Shown piece by piece: positions 24,736 through 33,800 of a stretch of 64,000 bases of DNA (its first letter is position 1; each line of letters starts with the position of its first letter). The translations under genes were made by a program, and so were the position numbers. The stretch is from positions 1 to 64,000 of the forward strand of contig JBMOQH010000012.1 in the NCBI GenBank assembly GCA_049322795.1, read 5' to 3'. The notes below the pieces were generated by a model. The model did no database searches, was not told the origin of the DNA, and saw nothing but the letters and a program-made list of their open reading frames with translations. The DNA comes from Immundisolibacter sp049322795. Lineage in GTDB: Bacteria > Pseudomonadota > Gammaproteobacteria > Immundisolibacterales > Immundisolibacteraceae.

Positions 24736-25935
24736 ATGACCAAACCGGGCGAGAAATTCCACACCGCCATCACCACCCAGGCGCCCGACATGGGCACCGG
24801 CCCGTTGCCCGTCGAGCCCTACATCTCGGCCGAGTTCTTCGAGAAGGAGCGCGAGAAAATCTTCCGCCGCGCCTGGCTGGAAGTGGCGCGCGTCGAGGAG
24901 CTGCCCAATCCCGGCGACTACGTGGTGCGCGAGATCGAGGTGCTCAAGACCTCCGTGCTGCTGGTGCGCGGCAAGGACGGGCAGGTGCGCGGCTTTCACA
25001 ATGTGTGCACGCACCGCGGCATGGCGGTCGCCATCTGCGACAAGGGCAACGCGCAGGGTTTCATCTGCAACTTCCACGGCTGGACCTTCGACACCGAGGG
25101 GCGTCTGAAGGGCGTGCCGGGCGAGGAGTACTTCACGGACCTGAACCGTGCCGACTACGGCCTGCGGCCGCTGGCCACCGACGTCTGGAACGGTTTCATC
25201 TTCGTGCACTGGGAGCCACAGCCGAAGGTCGGCCTGCGCGAGTTCCTGGGCGGCATGGGCACCCAGCTGGACGATTATCCGTTCCAGCGCTTCAACCACA
25301 TCGCCCGCTACAGCGCGCGCGTCAAGGCCAACTGGAAGACCTTCATCGACGCCTTCCACGAGGCCTACCACGTGATGATGGTGCACCGGCACACCGTGCC
25401 GGACGCCTGCGCCGGCCAGGAGAACCCCTACGGCCTGCTCAGCTCCGCACGCATCTACGGCCCGCATCACTCGGGTTCGGTGTGGGTGAACCCGGCCCAC
25501 AAGCCGACCCCGTCCGAGACCCTGGCCTGGAAGTACGGCATGAGCTTCGCGCCGGGCGACATGGTCGACCTGCCGGGCCTGAACCCCGACAAGAGCGCCA
25601 ACTGGTGGTTCGACATCAACGTGCTGTTCCCGAACTTCTTCATCGACGTCGGGCCGGGCTGGTATTTCACCTACAACTTCTGGCCGGTGTCGGTGGACGA
25701 GTCGACCTGGGAGATGAACATCTACCAGCTCGATGCCGAGACCGCCGGCCAGAAATTCGCCCAGGAGCACACCAAGGTGCTGCTGCGCGACATCCTGTAC
25801 GAGGACCTGTCCACGCTGGAGTTCGCGCAAAAGGCGATGGCTTCGGGCGTGCTGAGGCACCTGCCGATCAGCGAGATGGAGATCGCCGTGCGCCACCAGC
25901 TGCACACCGTCCAGCAATGGGTGAACCGCGCATGA
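24736..25935 (+). CDS. Rieske non-heme iron oxygenase with Glu-type bridge, module 1
   Basis: 399 residues. The Rieske centre is Cys91-x-His93 and Cys111-x2-His114. In the catalytic domain the motif normally read D-x2-H-x4-H is Glu209-x2-His212-x4-His217 (EAYHVMMVH). Glu instead of Asp as the inter-centre bridge also occurs in carnitine/betaine-type Rieske monooxygenases. It lacks a beta subunit but overlaps by ATGA a small unrecognised gene, an arrangement repeated at 45.8-47.3 kb by a clear paralogue. AGGAGAGACCCCAC precedes the ATG. Hydroxylation or demethylation are possible reactions; substrate unknown. Confidence 0.9.
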   Translation: MTKPGEKFHTAITTQAPDMGTGPLPVEPYISAEFFEKEREKIFRRAWLEVARVEELPNPGDYVVREIEVLKTSVLLVRGKDGQVRGFHNVCTHRGMAVAICDKGNAQGFICNFHGWTFDTEGRLKGVPGEEYFTDLNRADYGLRPLATDVWNGFIFVHWEPQPKVGLREFLGGMGTQLDDYPFQRFNHIARYSARVKANWKTFIDAFHEAYHVMMVHRHTVPDACAGQENPYGLLSSARIYGPHHSGSVWVNPAHKPTPSETLAWKYGMSFAPGDMVDLPGLNPDKSANWWFDINVLFPNFFIDVGPGWYFTYNFWPVSVDESTWEMNIYQLDAETAGQKFAQEHTKVLLRDILYEDLSTLEFAQKAMASGVLRHLPISEMEIAVRHQLHTVQQWVNRA

Positions 25936-26261
25936 GCACGACCGACTTTTCCCTGCCCAAGGGCTACGAGGATCTGGCCTGGCTGGCAGACTGGGCACTG
26001 CCCACCGAAAAGCAGCGTCACGGCAAGCGCGTGCGTACCCCGCTGGACGAACTCCAGCGCGTGTACGACGCGCTGCTGCCGCGCATCGAGCCCGCCATCG
26101 CGCATCTGGATCAATTCCCGGTCCATGACCTGCCGCCGGCCGAGGCCAACCTCATGCTGCTGACGCTGGTCTTCGTCGAGGTCTCGCCGTCCGTGGAACT
26201 GCTGCATTCGCCGACCGTGCCGGACGGTTTCGAGCCCAGCCGGTTCGAGGTGCATTTCTGA
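25932..26261 (+). CDS. Small partner protein of the Rieske oxygenase, module 1 (unrecognised family)
   Basis: 109 residues, acidic and mostly helical by eye: a helix around 38-62 (LDELQRVYDALLPRIEPAIA), then DLPPAEANLMLLTLVFVEVSPSVELL. No signal peptide, membrane helix or Cys cluster. It starts inside the oxygenase stop codon (ATGA). A protein of the same length and pattern (DLP-x-x-E-x-N-L-x-x-L-T-L-x-x-V-E-x-S) follows the paralogous oxygenase at 47.0 kb, so it is a real, conserved gene. I do not recognise the family; a subunit or assembly factor of the oxygenase is the simplest reading. Confidence 0.75.
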   Translation: MSTTDFSLPKGYEDLAWLADWALPTEKQRHGKRVRTPLDELQRVYDALLPRIEPAIAHLDQFPVHDLPPAEANLMLLTLVFVEVSPSVELLHSPTVPDGFEPSRFEVHF

Positions 26262-26314
26262 GGCGTCGCGGCCCCGCCCTGCGTCTCCCGATCCCGTCAT
26301 TACCGAGCTAACAC

Positions 26315-26932
26315 ATGGCTATCGAAATCGATGTCAAGAAGACCGCCCTGCTGTCGATGGACTTCCAGAACGACATCATCCATCCGGATGCCCCGCTGGC
26401 GCAGGCGGCCGGCTTCGCCAAGATGGTGCAGGAAACCCAGATCCTGCCGCGCAGCGCCAAAGTGCTGGACGCCGCCCGCAAGGCCGGCATGAAGGTCATC
26501 CACGTCGTGGTCGAGTTCGGTCCGGATGCCGCGCCGATGCCCCAGCGCGGGGCCTTCTTCCGCATGCTCGGCGCCGGCGGGCCAACGCTGGTTCCGGGAA
26601 GCTGGGGCGCGCAGATTCACGAGGAAGTAGCGCCGAAACCGGGTGACGAAATCGTCAAGAAGGCCATGATCAGCGCCTTCGTCGGCTCCAAGCTGGACGA
26701 GGTGCTGAAGAAAAACGGCATCACCGACATCGCCATGATCGGCGTCGCCACCACCTTCGTGGTCGAGGGCACCACCTGGAGCGCTGTGGACAAGGGCTAC
26801 AACTGCATCGTCATCGAGGACTGCGTGTGCGCCGGCAGCAAGGAAGCGCACGACGCCGCCATCCAGACCTCGCTGACCTATCTCACGGACCTGTGCAAGG
26901 CCGACGAGTTCATCGCCGCCATCCAGAAATAG
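26315..26932 (+). CDS. Isochorismatase-fold protein lacking the catalytic cysteine
   Basis: 205 residues of the isochorismatase-like hydrolase fold. Asp16 (MDFQND) and Lys116 (VKKAMISAF) match two members of the Asp-Lys-Cys triad, but the Cys position in GVATTFVVEGT is Val149. EntB and PhzD also lack the Cys and hydrolyse vinyl ethers, so the protein need not be inactive. Amidase-type activity is unlikely. It follows the Rieske small partner by 53 bases on the same strand and ends at a strong terminator, so it may belong to that operon. Confidence 0.85.
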   Translation: MAIEIDVKKTALLSMDFQNDIIHPDAPLAQAAGFAKMVQETQILPRSAKVLDAARKAGMKVIHVVVEFGPDAAPMPQRGAFFRMLGAGGPTLVPGSWGAQIHEEVAPKPGDEIVKKAMISAFVGSKLDEVLKKNGITDIAMIGVATTFVVEGTTWSAVDKGYNCIVIEDCVCAGSKEAHDAAIQTSLTYLTDLCKADEFIAAIQK

Positions 26933-26955
26933 GCCGGGTCTTCGAGTACGACAAG

Positions 26956-26991
26956 AGCCCCGCCGGCGCACACGCGCCGGCGGGGCTTTTT
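26956..26991 (+). terminator. Rho-independent terminator after the isochorismatase-fold gene
   Basis: AGCCCCGCCGGCGC, a 4-base loop ACAC, and the exact complement GCGCCGGCGGGGCT, ending in a run of five Ts. It is a perfect 14-bp stem and marks the end of the 24.7-26.9 kb transcription unit. Confidence 0.95.
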
Positions 26992-27047
26992 CGTTGCGGC
27001 TTCGGCGGTCACGATGCCGCCACGCGGCCGGCTTACGATAGGTCGCC

Positions 27048-28934
27048 ATGAACGACCTGGCTCCAATGGCCGGGCCCGGCGCCTGGGACGCCGCGGCCTG
27101 CACGGCCCTGATCGACGAGCTGCAGCAGCTGCGCGCCGCCATGCTGCTGGCGCAGCGGCGCCTTTCGCCCCAGCTCAAGGACGTGCAGCCGCACTGGCAG
27201 GCGAGCGCCGTCAACCTCGCCCATTACCTGGCGCTGCGCCGGCACGACATCCGCCGCCTGCAGGAGCGCCTGGCGTGGGTCGGCGTGTCCTCGCTGGGCC
27301 GTGCCGAGACGCACGCGCTGGCGAGCGTGGACAAGGTGCTCGGTCTGCTGCACCTGCTGGCGGGGCGGCAGTGGACCGCGCACAGCGCCGACGAGCCGGT
27401 CGGCGCCCAGCGCGGGCCGGCGCTGCTGGCGCAGCACGCCGACACGCTGTTCGGGCCGCCGGCCGGGCCGCGCACGGTGCGCATCATGGTCACCCTGCCG
27501 AGCGAGGCCGCCGTCGACGATGGCGTGGTCGCGACCCTGGTGCAGGGCGGCATGGACATCGCCCGCATCAACTGCGCGCACGACGACCAGGCCGCCTGGG
27601 CCGCCATGGCGCAGCGCGTGCGCTGCGAGGCGCGCAAGGCCGGACGGCGGGTGCACGTGCTGATGGACCTCGCCGGTCCCAAGCTGCGCACCGGGCCCAT
27701 CGCCGGCGGGCCGCCGGTGCTCAAGGTCCGGCCGACGCGGGACGCCTGGGGCGCGGTCACCGCGCCGGCGCTGCTGGGGCTGCGGCCCGCGGGCGGCACG
27801 GCGCCGGTGCCGGGCGCCGCTGCGAGCGTTGCCGTGGACCCGGCCTGGCTGGCGTCGCTGCGCGTGGGTCATGTGGTGCACCTGATCGATGCCCGGGGCG
27901 CCAAGCGGCAGTTTCTGGTGCGCCAGCGCAGCGCCGCCGGGGCATTGGTGGCCGCACACAAGACGGCGTACCTCGTCGCCGGGACACGGCTCGAGCGCCG
28001 GCGCCGTGGCCGCGAGGCCGTCGTCACCGGCATCGGCGAGCTGCCGCCGGCGCCGGCCGGATTGCACCTGCAGCGTGGCGACCGCTTGGCTGTGACGCCG
28101 GACGGCATCGGCCAGCCGGCCGTGCCGGCCGCCGGACGCCGACGCCCGCGCCCGGCCAGCGTGCCATGCACCCTGCCGCAGGTGCTCTCGCAGGTGCGCC
28201 GCGGCGAGCGCATCTGGTTCGACGACGGGCGCATCGGCGGCGTGATTCGCCGCTGCGGACCCGCCGGCCTGCTGGTGGAGATCACCGACTGCCGCCCCGG
28301 CGGCGCCACGCTGCGGGCGGACAAGGGCATCAACCTGCCGGACAGCACGCTGCGCCTGCCGGCCCTGACCGACAAGGACGTCCAGGACCTGGCCGTGGTA
28401 GCCGAGCACGCGGACATCGTCGGCCTGTCGTTCGCGCAGTCGGCGGCCGACGTGCGCGCCCTGCAGGAACAGCTCGCGCGCCTGGGCGCCGGCGCGCTTG
28501 GCATCATCCTGAAGGTGGAAACGCGCCGCGGCTTCGAGCAGCTGCCCGACATGCTGCTGGCGGCGATGGCGAGCCGCGCCGCCGGGGTGATGATCGCGCG
28601 CGGCGATCTGGCCATCGAATGCGGTTTCGAGCGCCTGGCCGAGGTGCAGGAGGAACTGCTGTGGATCTGCGAAGCCGCCCACATGCCGGTGGTGTGGGCG
28701 ACGCAGGTGCTCGAAGGTCTGGCCAAGACCGGTCAGCCGTCGCGGGCCGAGATCACCGACGCCGCCATGGGCGGCCGCGCCGAGTGCGTGATGCTCAACA
28801 AGGGCCCGCACATCGGCGTGGCGCTGCGCACGCTGGACGATATCCTGCGCCGCATGCAGACCCATCAGTCCAAAAAGCGCAGCCTGCTGCGCGCGCTGCG
28901 CGCCTGGCCGACAGGTGCGGGTCGCCCGGAGTGA
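27048..28934 (+). CDS. Pyruvate-kinase-like protein with N-terminal extension
   Basis: 628 residues. From about residue 143 it resembles pyruvate kinase: RIMVTLPSEA, GGMDIARINCAHDD, DLAGPKLRTG, ILKVETRRGFEQL (catalytic Lys-Val-Glu) and MIARGDLAIECG. It differs from standard enzymes in a helical N-terminal extension of about 140 residues, a longer insertion between the DLAGPKLRTG and KGINLP regions, and the loss of the C-terminal allosteric domain. It may be an active but non-allosteric kinase or a PEP-binding paralogue. It is monocistronic, between a terminator and the transporter gene. Confidence 0.85.
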   Translation: MNDLAPMAGPGAWDAAACTALIDELQQLRAAMLLAQRRLSPQLKDVQPHWQASAVNLAHYLALRRHDIRRLQERLAWVGVSSLGRAETHALASVDKVLGLLHLLAGRQWTAHSADEPVGAQRGPALLAQHADTLFGPPAGPRTVRIMVTLPSEAAVDDGVVATLVQGGMDIARINCAHDDQAAWAAMAQRVRCEARKAGRRVHVLMDLAGPKLRTGPIAGGPPVLKVRPTRDAWGAVTAPALLGLRPAGGTAPVPGAAASVAVDPAWLASLRVGHVVHLIDARGAKRQFLVRQRSAAGALVAAHKTAYLVAGTRLERRRRGREAVVTGIGELPPAPAGLHLQRGDRLAVTPDGIGQPAVPAAGRRRPRPASVPCTLPQVLSQVRRGERIWFDDGRIGGVIRRCGPAGLLVEITDCRPGGATLRADKGINLPDSTLRLPALTDKDVQDLAVVAEHADIVGLSFAQSAADVRALQEQLARLGAGALGIILKVETRRGFEQLPDMLLAAMASRAAGVMIARGDLAIECGFERLAEVQEELLWICEAAHMPVVWATQVLEGLAKTGQPSRAEITDAAMGGRAECVMLNKGPHIGVALRTLDDILRRMQTHQSKKRSLLRALRAWPTGAGRPE

Positions 28935-29055
28935 AGGTGGCCGTCGTGAAGGCCGATTGTCAGCCGACGTTTGCGGCGCCCAGTCTGCCGTTTCACGTCG
29001 ATGACGGGCCGGTGCGCTTGACCGCCGGGGGCCATCGAGCGGGCGAAGCACGCAG

Positions 29056-30666
29056 ATGAGTCTGGCGCTGGTGGGTGGCCTGCTCGGGGGCGCCGGGCTG
29101 GTGCTGCTGGGCATCACGCTGCTGACCGACGGCCTCAAGCTGGCGGCCGGACCCTTGCTGCAGCGGGTGCTGGACCGCGCCACGCGCACCCGCTGGCGCG
29201 GCCTGCTGGCCGGCGCCTCGGTCACCGCGCTGGTGCAGTCGTCCAGCGCCGTGACGCTGGCGACCATCGGCTTCGTCAACGCTGGGCTGCTGGGGCTCGG
29301 TCCGGCCTTGTGGGTGCTGTTCGGTGCCAACGTCGGCACCACCATGACCGGCTGGGTGGTGGCGCTGGTCGGGCTCGAATTCGACATCGACGCCCTGGCC
29401 TTGCCGCTGCTGGGCGTGGGCATGGCGCTGCGCCTGACCGCACCGGTAGGGCGGCGTGGCGCCTTGGGCCTGGCGATGGCGGGCTTCGGCTTGCTGTTCG
29501 TCGGTATCGACGTGCTGCGCGAAACGTTCCAGGCCCAGGCGGCCGCCTTTGCCCTGCCCGAGCATTCCAGTGTCTTGCTGCTGCTGTTGGCCGGCGCCGT
29601 CGTCACGGTACTGATGCAATCCTCCAGCGCGTCGCTGGCGTTGGTGCTCACCGCCACCCAGGGTGGGCTGCTGCCGGTGCAGGTGGCGGCCGCGGCGGTC
29701 ATCGGCGCCAACATCGGCACGACGGTCACCGCCATCCTGGGGGCCATCGGTGCCACGGCCAATGCCCGGCGGGCGGCGGCCGCGCATGTTGCCTTCAACG
29801 TGCTGGCCGGCGCGGTGGCCCTGGTGCTGCTGCCGTGGATGCTCACGGCCATCGGCGCGGCGCGCGATCTGTTCGGGCTCCCGGCGGCGCCGGCCGTCGA
29901 TCTGGCTTTGTTCCACACCAGCTTCAACGTGCTTGGCGTGGCCCTGATGCTGCCGCTGGGGCCGCGGCTGGTGGTCTTCCTGCAGCGCCGCTTCCGCACC
30001 GTCGAGGAAGACGAATCGCGGCCGCGCTACCTCGACCGCACGGTGCTCGCGGTGCCGGCGCTCGCCCTGTCGGCGATCGAACGCGAGTTGCAGCGGCAGG
30101 GGGCTTACGCCGTGCAGGCCGTCAGGGCCGCTCTGGCGCAACCGGCGCCGGATCGCGGCGCGCTCGCGCTGGCGCGCGTGGTCACCAGCCGCCTGCTGCG
30201 GGCCATCGGCGATTTCATCAACCAGTTGTCGCGTTCCGGCCTGAGTGCCGACACGGCGGGCCAGATGCCGCGTTTGCTGCGCGTCGCCCGGTATTACGAC
30301 GAGGCCGCGGCAGCCGCCTCGCTGGCTGCGACCACGGCCGGACAGTCGGGTGCACGGCCGGCGCTGGCGAGTCTGGATGCGTTGCTCCTGACGGCGGAAG
30401 GGTTACTGGCAGCGACCGGCCCGGGCGAGGGCCTGGCGCCGGCGATGCAGATCGACCGCGCAGCGGACGCCTTCGAGCGCGCCTACCAGACCGCCAAGGC
30501 CGACCTGCTGGACGCGGGCGCCCGCGCCGATCTGACCGTCAGTGCCATGGATGGCTGGCTGCGCACCATCAGCGCGCTGCGCCGGGCCATCGAGCAACTG
30601 GTCAAGGCCGGCCGGATGCTCGGTGCGCCGCCGACGGCATCCTCGGCCCAAACGCCGCGGGTCTGA
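29056..30666 (+). CDS. Na+/phosphate cotransporter family protein with PhoU-like tail
   Basis: 536 residues. The N-terminal part holds about eight hydrophobic segments with two inverted NaPi repeats, each carrying the Q-S-S-S-A motif (LVQSSSAVTL near residue 56 and LMQSSSASLA near 187) and GANVGTT/GANIGTT. The C-terminal third is helical, PhoU-like. It probably imports inorganic phosphate or a related anion with Na+. The 121 bases before it hold no feature I can name. Confidence 0.9.
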   Translation: MSLALVGGLLGGAGLVLLGITLLTDGLKLAAGPLLQRVLDRATRTRWRGLLAGASVTALVQSSSAVTLATIGFVNAGLLGLGPALWVLFGANVGTTMTGWVVALVGLEFDIDALALPLLGVGMALRLTAPVGRRGALGLAMAGFGLLFVGIDVLRETFQAQAAAFALPEHSSVLLLLLAGAVVTVLMQSSSASLALVLTATQGGLLPVQVAAAAVIGANIGTTVTAILGAIGATANARRAAAAHVAFNVLAGAVALVLLPWMLTAIGAARDLFGLPAAPAVDLALFHTSFNVLGVALMLPLGPRLVVFLQRRFRTVEEDESRPRYLDRTVLAVPALALSAIERELQRQGAYAVQAVRAALAQPAPDRGALALARVVTSRLLRAIGDFINQLSRSGLSADTAGQMPRLLRVARYYDEAAAAASLAATTAGQSGARPALASLDALLLTAEGLLAATGPGEGLAPAMQIDRAADAFERAYQTAKADLLDAGARADLTVSAMDGWLRTISALRRAIEQLVKAGRMLGAPPTASSAQTPRV

Positions 30667-30673
30667 GGGAAAC

Positions 30674-30705
30674 GCTGAAAAATTCCATCCGTGGAATTTT
30701 TCAGC
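30674..30705. terminator. Perfect 14-bp hairpin after the transporter gene
   Basis: GCTGAAAAATTCCA and its exact complement TGGAATTTTTCAGC are separated by TCCG. The gene ends 8 bases earlier. The left flank GGGAAAC-GCTGA resembles the GGAAGCGCTGA hairpin family, as if a diverged copy. Confidence 0.7.
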
Positions 30706-30739
30706 TCGCCTCGTCGCGGTACACGCCCGCGACGGGCTC

Positions 30740-30769
30740 CGTGAATCAAGCATTTATGCTTGATTCACG
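30740..30769. repeat. AT-rich perfect palindrome in the transporter/hrpA gap
   Basis: CGTGAATCAAGCAT and its exact complement are separated by TT, a 14-bp stem in a markedly AT-rich patch. It lies between two other hairpins in the 176-base gap between convergent genes. It could be a terminator arm, a protein-binding site or a small mobile palindrome. Confidence 0.6.
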
Positions 30770-30790
30770 CCGGGGCGTCCTGCCCCGGAC

Positions 30791-30819
30791 GGGAAGCGCT
30801 GAATAAATCAGCGCTTCCC
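30791..30819. repeat. GGAAGCGCTGA hairpin repeat, copy 3
   Basis: GGGAAGCGCTGA and its exact complement TCAGCGCTTCCC are separated by ATAAA, a 12-bp stem. It lies 23 bases past the hrpA stop codon on the minus strand and probably terminates hrpA. Confidence 0.8.
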
Positions 30820-30842
30820 TGAGCACGGCCGCGGCGGCTCCG

Positions 30843-33800
30843 TCAGGCGCTGGCCGCCGCCAGGAGCCGTTGCAAACGCAGCACCGACACCGGCTCGGTG
30901 GTGCCCAGGGCAGGCGCGAACAGGGCCACGCGCAGTTCCTCCAGCAGCCAGCGCAGTTCGGTCAGTGCCGGCGTGACCTGCGTGGGATAGACCTGCCAGA
31001 ACGTCTGCCACAGCGGCTGCAGCGACTGCCGGCCGGCACGCTCGGCGGCGGGTTCCAGTCGGGCCTGGTCCAGACGCAGCCGGGCGGCTTTGAGATAGCG
31101 CGGCAGTTCCGTCAGCCACTGGGGCGGTGTCTGCGCGATGAAGCCGGGATGGACGAGATGACCCATCTGCTCGCGAAGATCGGCCGCCACCTCGAGCAGC
31201 GCGAGCGTCGTGGCGCGGTCGAGCTCGCGCCCGATGTCGCGCGCCTGGCGCAGCGTATCGGCGACTGCCTGTGTCAGCCGGGCGCCAGCGTCCGGTAGCC
31301 GCTCGCGCAGCGTCGACGCCAGGCGCTCGAAGGCGGCGCCATCGCGGGGGCTGTCCGGTTCCCGCCACACGCTGGCGATGACGGCGCGGTGCAGGTCGCG
31401 CCGCAGCGCGTCGGGATTGCCGAGGCGCCGGTAAAGCGCCGCGACAGGCGCGAGCGCGGCGGCGTCCGGCAGCTCCGCAGCCAAGGCCTGAACCAGCAGC
31501 GCGCTCACGCCGTCCCGGTGCGCTGCCGTGGCGGCGGCCTCGTCGTCGAACAGCCGCACCGCGCAGCCGTCGTCCGCATCGACCAGTGCCGGACAGCGCA
31601 GCAGCAGCGCGCCGCCGGGGCCGGGCAGCGTGACCCGCGGCGGCAGGGCGCCGAAGTCCCAGGCGGTGATGCCGTCCCGCTCCAGCGGATGGGGCAGGGG
31701 GGCGGGCGGCGCGGAGAATTCGCGCGCGCCGTGTCGCGCCATCAGCTGCGCCAGATCGCGCCCGGCGCCGAGCGGCACGCCGTGGTCGTCGACGATCTCG
31801 AAGCGCATGCGCAGATGCCGTTCGAGCCGCTGCGGGTCGAAAGCCGATGGCGGGCAGTCCGCGCCGGTGAGCCCGGACAGCGCCCGGGCGAGCGCGGGCA
31901 GCAGCGGCCCCGCGCCCGGCTCCATGCGCGCGAGCGCCCGGCGGGCGGCATCCGGCGCCGGCACGAACTGCCGGCGCAGCGCGCCCGGCAGGCTGCGGAT
32001 CAGCGCCGTGCATTTCTCGGCCAGCCAGCCCGGGATCAGCCAGTCGAAGACATCGGCATCGATGCGTCCCAGCAGCCCCTGCGGCACGCGCACCGTGATG
32101 CCGTCGTCATCGTGACCGGGCTCGAAGCGGTAGTGCAGCGGCAGCAGGGCGCCGCCGGCCGCGAGGCGGTCCGGGTAGTCGGCCGGGGATATCTGTGCCA
32201 CCGGTGCCGTGGTGAGCAGGGCGTCGTCCAGTCGCAGCACGTCCGCATCCTGCCGGCGCAGCCAGTGGCCGAAGCGGTGCGCGTCCCACACATCGGCCGG
32301 CAGACGGGCGTCGTACAGCGCGAACAGCGCCTCCTCGTCGATCAGCAGCGGCCGGCGCAGCTTCGCTTCCAGCGTTTCGAGCCCGGCCAGACGCCGGCGG
32401 TTGTCGGCCAGCGCCGGGCAGTCCGCGTCGAGCGCGCCGTCGATGAGCGCCTCGCGAATGAAGATGGCGCGCGCGTGCACGGGATCGACGGCGCCGTAGG
32501 CGATCTTGCGCTGGCTGACCAGCGTGAGACCGAACAGCGTGACGCGCTCGAAGGCCACCGGGCGCCGGCTGGCGGCGTCCCAGTGCGGCTCGCTGTAGTC
32601 GCGGCGCAGCAGGTGCGCGGCGGCGGCCTCCACCCAGTGTGGCTCGATGGCGGCCACGGTGCGCGCGTACAGCCGCCCGGTGTCGACCAGCTCGGCGGCC
32701 ATCAGCCAGCGCGGCGGCTTTTTGGCCAGCGGCGAGCCCGGAAACACGGCGAGCTGCGTGCCGCGCGCGCCGTCGAGCGTGCGCGGCTGGCGGCCGCGCG
32801 TACGGCCCACGGGCGCGTCCTGCCGGCGCGCGATGCGTCCGAGCAGCCCGGCCAGCAGCGCGCGGTGGATGGCGGCGTAGTCGGCGTCGAGGCTGGAGGC
32901 GCGAAGGCCCATGCCGTTGGCGAGTTCCGTGAGCTGGCCGGTCACGTCGCGCCACTCGCGCAGGCGCAGGTACGACAGGAAATGCTCGCGGCACCAGGCG
33001 CGCAGCTTGGCCTGCGATCGGTGGCGGGCCTCGGCCTCGAAGGCGCGCTGGATGTTCAGCAGCGTGAGGAAGTCCGAGCGCTCGTCGGCGAACTGCCGGT
33101 GCACCTGATCGGCGTGCTGGCGCTGGTCGAGCGGGCGCTCGCGGGGGTCCTGCACGGCGAGCGCGGCGGCGATCACCCGCACCTCGCGCAGCGCGCCGGT
33201 GCGGCCGGCCTCGATCAGCATGCGCCCGAGCGTCGGGTCGAGCGGAAAGCGCGCCAGCTGCCGGCCGATGTCGGTGAGCGCGCCCGCGGCATCGAGCGCG
33301 CCGAGCTCGAACAGCGCCTGCCCGGCGGCCCGCAGGTGCCGGCGCGGCGGCGGGTCCATGAAGGGGAAGTCCGCCGCCTCGCCCAGGCGCAGCGCGTGCA
33401 TCCGCAGCAGCACGCCGGTGAGACTCGCGCGCTGGATCTCGGGGTCGGTGTGGGCCGGGCGCGCGGCGTGATCGTCCTCGGCATAGAGCCGTATGCACAC
33501 GCCCGGGCCCAGCCGGCCGCAGCGTCCGGCGCGCTGGTCGGCGCTGGCCTGGGAGATTTTTTCGATGCCCAGCCGTTGCACGTGGCTGCGCGCGTTGTAG
33601 CGGCTGACACGCGCGAGACCGCTGTCGATCACGTAACGGATGCCGGGCACGGTGAGCGAGGTCTCGGCCACGTTGGTGGCGAGCACCACGCGCCGGCGGC
33701 GGCCCGGCGCGAACACCCGGTCCTGCTCGGCGCGCGACAGGCGGGCGTACAGCGGCAGCAGGTCGAGCTCCGCCGTGCCGTGGGCGCGCAGGGCGTCTGT

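Noticed and set aside
26260..26314. Separate promoter between the Rieske partner gene and the isochorismatase-fold gene
   Set aside because: The 53-base gap shows no -35/-10 pair I could support; cotranscription is simpler.
27033..29999. 988-codon open frame on the minus strand across the pyruvate-kinase-like and transporter genes
   Set aside because: It spans two real genes and the gap between them on the opposite strand, with no recognisable domain.
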